NCBI GenBank assembly: GCA_047633175.1
Contig: JBLIEQ010000007.1
Location: 1 to 64,000 of the forward strand
Source: Motiliproteus sp047633175
Lineage (GTDB): Bacteria; Pseudomonadota; Gammaproteobacteria; Pseudomonadales; Balneatricaceae
DNA length: 64,000 nt
Reading direction: 5' to 3'
The notes under the pieces are model-generated. The model saw only the letters and a program-made list of their open reading frames with translations. It was not told the origin of the DNA and searched no databases. The translations under genes were made by a program, and so were the position numbers. Positions 61,301 through 64,000 of this stretch are shown in pieces. How positions within the stretch are numbered: the first letter of the stretch is position 1; every line of letters starts with the position of its first letter.

Positions 61301-64000
61301 CAAGCCTTTATCGACGGCAGTACGGTGACAGCGTTGCAGACGCAGGCGCGGGCGTACGATGTTATTGTGGAGTCACAGAGTACGGCGTCTATCAGCGCCC
61401 TGGTGGGTGCGGTCTCGGGCGCCGTCGGTATCGGCGTTGGCGGTGCGGCGGGTTCGGTGGGCGCCTCCTTTGCGCGTAATCTGATCGGCACCCTGAGGGT
61501 CGATTATGACTTTACCGCGGCTTCTCCTCCCGCGTCGGGCAGCCATGAGATCCATCAGGGGGACCGTGTCAGACTGGTATCGGGTGAGGTGTTTGAGTTT
61601 ATCGGCGCCGAAGTAGATCAGCTAATGCTGGACCTCGCGGACAATACCCAGGATTACGCCGGCAACCCGATCTGGCGCTCTCTGGGCGCAGGGCCGGGGC
61701 AGGTGGTGTCGGCCTTTGTGAGCGATTCAACCCTGGTGTCGGGCGGCGATATTATCCTCCTCGCGGAGAGCCATGACAGAATCCGCGCGACGGCCTTTGC
61801 CGGATCCGTGGCTCTCGCCGGTGGATACGTCGCCGTTGCCGCAGCCGGTGCCGGCGTTTCGGTCGTCAATGAACTCGGCGGCCAGGTAGCGAGTTACATC
61901 AGTACCAGCGATGTCACTGCGGCAGACGATGTTTATATCAGTGCCCTTGCCGATAGTCAGATTCTGGATGCCAAGGCGATCGCGGGTGCGGTCTCTGTCG
62001 CCGTCGGTTTCAGTGGCGCGGTGGCGGTTGCCGTTACCCAGGTGGACAACATTATCGCCAACGATGTACAGGCGTATCTGGCGGGCAGTGCGGCGAATAC
62101 GGTGGAGGCAGGCGGCCGGGTGTCGGTGTTGGCCGATGTTGAACAGGCGAGAGTCAACAATGTCGATGCCGTGGGTGCCGCCGTTTCCGGTGGCTTGGTG
62201 GCGGGCAGCGGCGTCGGTGTGGATATCAACAGCCTGATTATGAACAGCGTACTGGCGGATATTCGCGGATCGCTGAGGGTGACCGCCCAAGGAGGCGCGC
62301 CGCTCGGGGCAGGCGAGCTGGATGGGGTTAGTGTCCAGGCCTATGAAAATGCTTATATCAGCGGCGATTCGAGCGCCGTCAGCGTGGCCATCGGTCTGGG
62401 TGTTGCCGCCGGTGTAGGGCGGGTCAATAACAACATCGCCAGTACGGTCCGGTCACGTATTCTGGACGCCACGGTAATCGCGCCGGATATCGCGGTACTG
62501 GCGGGGTCCATCGCAGAGATCCCGGTTACGACCGCAGTGGGGATTGCCGGTGGTCTGCTGGCCATCAATACCAACAGTGCCAGCGCGACCATTCAGAGCC
62601 GGGTGGATGCCTTGGTTGAGGGTGCCATCCTGGAGGCTGTTGGCGATGTAACGGTCAATGCCACGGCAACCCACCAGGCGCGAGCAGATGCTATCGGCGG
62701 CACGGTTGGCCTGATCGCCGCAGGCGGTATGGACGCGAGTGTGGCCCTGGGAACGGCCGGTGTCGACGATATCCAGGCGCGTCTTGGCGCGAACACCCAG
62801 GTAACGGCCGGTTCTCTGACGGTCTCGGCGAAAAATGCGGATGATGTGTTTGTTAACAGTGTTGCCGCCAGCGCCGGTCTGGTCGGTATTGCCGGCGCGA
62901 TTTCAACCTTTACCAATAACAATGACACCCTGGCAGCGATCGGTGATGGGACCATTATCGATGTCGATACGTTCTCGATACAGTCGGTAAATTCGCAGGA
63001 TTTCGATACCAAGGCCGATAGCGTGGCGCTCGGTCTGGCAGCTGGCGCGGGTGCCGGTGCTGTGAATACGATTAACAGCAGTGCGGATATCGAGATCGGC
63101 TCGGCCAGGGTGACTTCCGATTCCATCGTAATCAGCGCGTCAAACAACGTAGCTAAGACCAAAGTCTCAGATGCCGGTGAGTACAACCTCGATGCCGGTT
63201 CGGCCGGTGGGCTTGCCTTGAGTATTCTGGAGAGCCGGACGCTGATCAATGCTCAGGCGCAGATCGATCTGTCTAACGCGGTCCTGCGCGCCGTAGGCAG
63301 CAAGGACGCTAAGGATGTCTTCCAGGTCCAGGCGACCAACGACATCAACGCCATCGATAAGGTGCGAATAGAGAGCGTGTCCCTCCTCAGCCTATCCAAG
63401 GGACTGTCATCGATCGTCGCCAATCCCATCTCCCATATCAACCTGCAAGGCTCAACGCTCGAATTCCAGGCCGGCGATATCTATCTGGCCACCAAAGCTA
63501 ATTCGAACTTAGCACCGAGTAATAACCTGTTCGCAGCATCGGCGCTCAGCGGTGTTGCCAAGGCGGATGTGACGGCGATTAATAATGTCGACAACGCGGT
63601 GACCATCACCGATTCGACCATTAAGGCCAGCGATCTCTACGTCTATGCAGGGCGTAATATCAATGGCGAAACAGACCGCCTGGAGAGCGCGGCCAATGCT
63701 GAAATTGTGGCGATCTCTATGGGTCCCAATATCGTCGTGCCGGTGGTCACTGCGACCATCAACGAGACCAACACCGTTACCGTTAACGGGACCTCCAAGC
63801 TCCAGTCGCTGCAAGACGTCAACCTGGTGGCTAATACGGGTATTCTCGGACCGGGGAGTGGTGCCGACGGACCGGGGCGTGCCACCACCGACGGACTAGC
63901 GTTATCGCTGTCGTTGATCCCTTACGGCATGGACGTCCCTGACGGGGCGACCGATACCGTCCGTAACAACGTCAATATCGCCGATACGGCGCTGCTTGAG
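46391..64000 (+). CDS. Giant LEPR-XLL/DUF4347 repeat protein (3' end outside window)
   Basis: An open frame with no stop from ATG 46391 to the window edge, 5,870 codons so far. AGGAG at 46377-46381 is spaced 9 nt from the start. A basic N-terminus is followed by FEALENRILLSAD (40-52), a LEPR-XLL-like motif, and a DUF4347 domain at about 231-376 with HLLSHGATGSLRLG and LLLYGCDLADGQSG. From there to the end it consists of repeating units: Ala/Asp-rich beta-type units around AYIDNS-like words, and inserted modules of the form GDKVRL-x-DY-x-GG-x-AG-x-YEYLG followed by DY and W. In the last part (from about 62000) these give way to plainer beta-type repeats. No classical signal peptide and almost no cysteine, as expected of type I secreted giant adhesins. 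The C-terminal export signal would lie beyond the window. Confidence 0.9.
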   Translation, partial: MVDTSKNNKSTPANNQARGKTKIGRRTKVAPPEMKRSLIFEALENRILLSADLGVTVDDLNQPQEQFDLPVLSQQITEPEFEPVNIDPASLRVDDSLTRLLEQAEIIADQPISNEDLALVDIPGEQDVSPLAGEPESEAAEAVQPDAGLPSLSERLAVSEIIIIDAQIEGYEQLLEPLYQQIDARSTSEEPDAAIDISQLAEQPLAAAADDSQPVSHSPYAELAGQSIDAQLALNAGRDTQVFVLNANEEGLAQVSAILEHFEQVAAVHLLSHGATGSLRLGNSQINNQTLKASQDQLRRWGQALSSDADLLLYGCDLADGQSGIEFVDNMAHYTGADVAASDDLTGSARLGGDWDLEVQAGAVEAEIFELSAYQGTLGSIDIAGTADSDTLWLADDGTANDGVMQYSWNSGDNWISTANQANDDLEFNLGLGDDSIFVQGFDTAFTGSFSLFGGLGTDSLTVNTDVMVAASDIEFEAETISVLSGATLDAASGSITLTALAEDESLVTDSTQLEDKIASISIEGTLTATDNINLTAEVSRDIDISTTDLVSALTSTSDARVAINAGAALHAGVVTIRAQTAGEVSNQSAEGAATNTFIDNATITLTGTAIDVASLTLEAESSTDYSATGLVAFNDISGATNASITDSNSVADSLHALALSAIDSVRLGALSVGQSSLTLPVGIEGAAAKNKLNRDVSVSISDSHINATDGDVSLTATKSSQVSSSAKAVAESAGLPGTSAGTSAGSLGGAFSANQILGDVSAYIDGGRITTTTSGDILLAAEDRSAVDATTEVIVSSALSAASLEGKSVSLGALTAFNLIGWDGPSFSIPGWDNASLLSQGIDALLDTLLPADVGGADVSAYISNAHISAAGRVDLSAISKAQINATVSNAVTSDAKGLYDSSGLGASGVLASNKVSSSATAYIDNSVAASGDRIIAGADLSVSAADHSSIFSNAKLVSTSITTSDGGVNVLHDGLGYLFDYRYSTSEGTVSDLAFGDKVRLTSDYENGGNAGSVYEYLGSDRTSSLDLSAEDYGNKDYWQQIKETQLIPEGNNLSGSDSAAIGGMVVLNDVHGAVEAYIKGAEVAATDLRVTAVENATLVATADSSVSSSGGSAFGTGTSLAINGVLAINNVQSSASAHITASTLTVNKGTDGLGNVDISASNTSTLTATTQQATSTGDTAVGVLLAFNTLGWEGQDLFSNSIDALLGTSLGTQAPASVSAFITDSNVDAAGDVSLSALSAAALRSVISNESTAAASALFKASASSYTGILAANRISSNAKAYIDNADAKAGADIVAGGNLSITASDKAIIDAETALKALSSSSNDGGAGILNSLAKTLLDSYRYTTNSGTQTLNFGDKVRLAGGDFDGDGVDDGVNYTGGGEPGVVYEFMGEDGTSTPLGDEDYSNRTLWKKLNETTVIPSAIAKTVLKATGIEDALGSASALGGLAARNDVRSDVDAYIVDATVAANNGDLSVRALVTAGILARDTSVVTVEGPGADAKAGVIVNNLVLSEADTQILRSEVSATDTDPLAPDTGHLEVEARNTSTIDALAHGSVSGGKSLGFTLAFNTLGWEAQDLLSQGIDALIGAPYLAEVGDPDYLISTAAGTQDLEYRDSVQLDDLLTPGFSGDGVAGKLYEWQGTTAEGEGLNLQAQDYTDTSLWRQVLDFDVFGGLAPARAQALVLDSTVTTDADLTLSAISAAQLQADLSSTSESDAKNNFAVSAKYGVGGQAAGGLLAGNKVASEARAFIDNSGIVDTTDTAISVGGNLSISASDTAGDADVMAADPDFNVAIDGVYDWAQESEVTGDATLAFGSIVTLSDTFTGQGDAGGYYRFLGADDTQIDLATADYSDATHWALLRGAGIEARLNLEVSSTTTNNLNALKEIAAQLGLDDYQYTTASGTKALIPEGAASGDRVWVSQAHIVAETLTDASGTALKEGIYRYKDVAGDVDLAAAAYGDEDLWERLGQQNFEDLLFPELGNLTDSDSTAMGGMVVMNEVRGTVEAYISDAEVAADGWIDIDAIEDASIRAIAKSNVSSSGGSNLGEGTSQALQGQIVTNLVMGSADAYISASQVTTNAGGDGDISVTATNAALLDATLRSSTQTGDEAGAISLAFNTVGWQPQNLLFNRIEAVLGDPLISKAFDGELDADDKHLTRAHAYITDSTLDADGSLNVDALNNAQINATLSNAAESNASALTGAGGSAFGLVIASNKVSGEAKAWIEGTSAVDAGAGVRVNAQDNTGIYANSKIVSSSITTNDGGASVIQETLNDLVPVDYDTSNPLLSDTINLTFGDRIRLSDSFAEDTSGGAGNAGSIYQFLGDTASAVNLKNLDYTNLDLFKEALETNLVPQGLNISDSDSKALGGLIVMNDVRAAVEAYIDGVDVTARAGDIEVVALENATLKATTDGTVVSSGGSALGEGESVAKNGVIATNVVQSTARAWARDNSLTAESAVAGLGNVLIDAMNSSILEASTLGSTQSGDEAVGVVLAFNSVGWNASNILFNTVDALLGDPLISDAFDGAGEGAVEAFLNDVTVKAEGDLSVQALAASKISATLSNDATSAASALTGASGSSAAVVLASNKVNSSAQAYIDNAGLSLNPSVPDIEVAGAVTIAAEDRATILADTSLKSESTVTNDFGASIMADLADALIQDYQYSTKSGEQYVDAGQKVRVGTDYSGGGRAGSIFSYSGQDSQVSFTETSVPTDVAVDQLVELSSGERYKKKTTALSGADLSNTAQDYAHNAGWALVEKLKLSDSSINFNSSDWTELNPVDFNSDAGSKDVDAGIPLLDIIPAVVLDFFMPSDYVEGDAPDSFTVESDDIVKLKTGARYQYAGASLDTPDLSDGVQLYADNAAWTPLETPLGTLVRVAEGHAAGGEVGHDYRYVGEDATLDLGAEDYSDADRWVEVTGAISTILDSTIVDELNLNVSESSSSAIGALFVLNDVRSDVDSYIDNAVVQAEADLGVTAVENASITATDTSTVTSDGGSITGKGTSTAYNGVIASNAVLSGADAYIANSEVTTSGKVVIDAENRSTISADIASNTRSNGTSVGVTLAFNSIGWNSQNFLFNTIDALLGTDIGAANPAAVNAYVLNSDISAAAGIAIDADISASIDATIETGTTSIRPGLGKSKAISVGAIIAMNKISTDANAFIAESASVAATDGDITLHSQDESSIHADVSAPSLSVSVGKKALSVAAGLAIARNEISNSVDAAVRNTDNLSAESGNIRVTAAEDATIEAIANASSISVAVSASKGANAFSGGGAIATNVIGGHANADILNSTLVAAGTDPAEGNLVVDADNSADIDATIRALSVGVAASTGKAVGASIGISVARNFIGYAEDYAYSSDGFATQTFDYSSNETPAKITDGDRVRLTADYDLQDNQDGDIYQYSGAGIDGGTGSVDLSSQMYADENNGWTLIKNPQTLKTGEVVLLADDYTGGGQGGALYRYLGVGAVVDIGSEDYSGTTSQGRWQEVAVPAVNLLGVRASITDSAITAAGSIDARADSVASIDAQVQAISAAVSASMKTAGALSGAGVFAENFIGTSIQATIDGDGTQGIDAGQIRLSATDTSTIHADALAASLAASLGGKNGGAISVGISIAHNEIANRVDAGIRNADQVSVSGDISIQAQTLAPNLEAPDYLSGAGTQNLKAGQTVTLADGYANGGEAGRTYAYRDFVADLSDQADIQSTDSTALVVEGDTVKVGAQVFRYLGADNEGEGIRLSAASQDYAGDDWESADSLIHTGNSVQVGTEVYRYLGTDQDLNLGEQTYTDTSIWKSIDPNALDLGLIDYSDTKRWELADANISARAVAASIAAGMAGKVGAGISGAGAFATNTILGKTNAFIDNSSILSATHLDLDAKNTSAINATTAAVSVALGLGGKTGVGASIGLAIAENRIGWDDGGSNTDATGASHSQVQAYSHNSSIAASGTVVIDAVAEQQIDSIVLAGSAAIAGGGQGALGLSGAGVSATNRIATDVKAVIDGDHDQSAMASGISATDIGLHASDTSSIQAIAGAASVAAAFSLQTGAALSVAVALAENRISNVVEASIDNAALINSGDLVIEAATHANIDAISAAASVALGGGSTAGIAVSGAGALAQNIILTKTNAYIQDSNLDSSGSIDLDASSTSVINATVAAVSAAIGGGGTVGVGASVGVAIARNFIGWEPNDASFNASLSGHYLSTDDLRILTSGDQVQVGGGARDGDVYQYLGDNTTRYQHQVGDGGLVAEDEVVYAPESGGLYRYTGSAVALSSVTDAIFKDKDGDWEFVGTNEIDFADTRLWKLVLPDVIARENASQVRAYIQDSDITATGDVTLDAFAEGSIDALTLAGSVAIGASFGAAGIALSGSGVSTENRIRSDVKAFIDGDSSNTLTANNIELRALDDSTITADALAASLAGSAGGTLGVSLSVGIAIAYNEVANEVEAFIADMASVDASGNLLLSASTEGGGNSDDPRHATTHNSDNFSVQTLVDGDTVRVGTDFADPTYDTLLSGDEVAKAVTLVTGDFVRVEEGYNDYALNTNATEDKGTVGGVYRYLGTGGSVDLASQNYDDSANWAAVGGQEERIYRYRAFVADYSLMAGADFDGNKVVNDDDEQTLYEGDTVELADGSIFRFAGTDSEDAKESESFRLDELAYSTAPGWVLVTNPDAVILAGENYADTSRWELADGTITARVAAASVAASFGGTAGIALSGAGAVADNVILTKTNAYIADSAITGVVDVDLDARNSSRIIAGVAAASVALGGGGTVGVGASIGVSIAHNRIGFDQKGAEQAAQVQAYIRDASIQASGDLSLDALADAKIDAVVLAASAALAIGGAAGIGLSGSGVETSNRIATDVKAYIEGDDASGITAASIGLLAQDQSAIRATGAAASLAATFGGTLGLSISIGVTLAENSISNEVLAYILDADTGVTGTRGNVSINAIENASIDADAVAASLSVAFSFLAGVALSGAGADSTNLINNQVQAFIDGSTVTALQTQARAYDVIVESQSTASISALVGAVSGAVGIGVGGAAGSVGASFARNLIGTLRVDYDFTAASPPASGSHEIHQGDRVRLVSGEVFEFIGAEVDQLMLDLADNTQDYAGNPIWRSLGAGPGQVVSAFVSDSTLVSGGDIILLAESHDRIRATAFAGSVALAGGYVAVAAAGAGVSVVNELGGQVASYISTSDVTAADDVYISALADSQILDAKAIAGAVSVAVGFSGAVAVAVTQVDNIIANDVQAYLAGSAANTVEAGGRVSVLADVEQARVNNVDAVGAAVSGGLVAGSGVGVDINSLIMNSVLADIRGSLRVTAQGGAPLGAGELDGVSVQAYENAYISGDSSAVSVAIGLGVAAGVGRVNNNIASTVRSRILDATVIAPDIAVLAGSIAEIPVTTAVGIAGGLLAINTNSASATIQSRVDALVEGAILEAVGDVTVNATATHQARADAIGGTVGLIAAGGMDASVALGTAGVDDIQARLGANTQVTAGSLTVSAKNADDVFVNSVAASAGLVGIAGAISTFTNNNDTLAAIGDGTIIDVDTFSIQSVNSQDFDTKADSVALGLAAGAGAGAVNTINSSADIEIGSARVTSDSIVISASNNVAKTKVSDAGEYNLDAGSAGGLALSILESRTLINAQAQIDLSNAVLRAVGSKDAKDVFQVQATNDINAIDKVRIESVSLLSLSKGLSSIVANPISHINLQGSTLEFQAGDIYLATKANSNLAPSNNLFAASALSGVAKADVTAINNVDNAVTITDSTIKASDLYVYAGRNINGETDRLESAANAEIVAISMGPNIVVPVVTATINETNTVTVNGTSKLQSLQDVNLVANTGILGPGSGADGPGRATTDGLALSLSLIPYGMDVPDGATDTVRNNVNIADTALLE

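Noticed and set aside
46391..64000. RTX nonapeptide repeats in the giant protein
   Set aside because: No GGxGxDxxx series was seen in the translated parts; the repeats are of other types, and any RTX part would have to be beyond the window.

Overview
The window comes from a gammaproteobacterium, probably a marine or Pseudomonas/Oceanospirillum-type organism. The main reasons are the linked order csiV-mfd / gap (long form) / nqrABCDEF-apbE-nqrM, the sodium-pumping quinone reductase itself, the HdfR-type and SulP genes, and small families usual in gammaproteobacteria (VF530, DUF2750, DUF2956, DUF938, DUF454). The DNA is GC-rich and gene-dense, apart from several repeat-filled gaps. No genome name can be read from the sequence.

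Layout. 1-650: array of decayed tRNA-fMet 3' halves, each with its own terminator hairpin, plus a REP-like hairpin. 654-6102: SulP anion transporter, two LysR regulators, a siderophore-interacting-type flavin reductase and two small membrane proteins. 6194-6850: one intact initiator tRNA followed by a second array of the same tRNA-derived repeats. 6969-13394: accessory genes: an unknown protein, a Fic enzyme behind four 24-bp direct repeats, a LexA-controlled umuDC operon, and a periplasmic-sensor PAS-GGDEF protein. 13664-25178: a MITE-like element, two EamA exporters, a membrane-anchored FKBP, three separate RhlE-type DEAD-box helicases, YebC/YeeN, VF530, DUF454, a COG2509 flavoprotein and an alpha/beta hydrolase. 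25297-28486: DUF1289, MarC and a PAAR / effector / immunity cassette. In this cassette the effector is cut by an in-frame amber codon, and a spare decayed toxin tip lies behind the immunity gene. 28672-30618: small conserved families. 30328-44516: core block of HlyU-like, csiV, mfd, gap, nqrA-F, apbE and nqrM. 44964-64000: a TolC-type outer-membrane protein followed 83 bp later by a giant open frame. This frame runs from 46391 to the window edge with no stop (5,870 codons seen), and starts with a LEPR-XLL-like motif and a DUF4347 domain.

How the genes work together. nqrA-F encode the Na+-translocating NADH:quinone oxidoreductase. ApbE attaches FMN to NqrB and NqrC, and NqrM helps deliver iron to the NqrD/NqrE site. 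mfd, csiV and the HlyU-like gene read as one operon, divergent from gap. The TolC-like protein is placed to be the outer-membrane channel for type I secretion of the giant protein; no ABC or adaptor gene is seen inside the window. The PAAR cassette has the form of a type VI secretion cargo island, but no structural T6SS genes are present here.

The most unusual items are the two tRNA-fMet-derived repeat arrays that bracket a 5.5-kb gene block, the Fic gene with its iteron operator, the amber-split PAAR effector with an orphan tip, the nqr leader with competing hairpins, and the giant modular surface protein.
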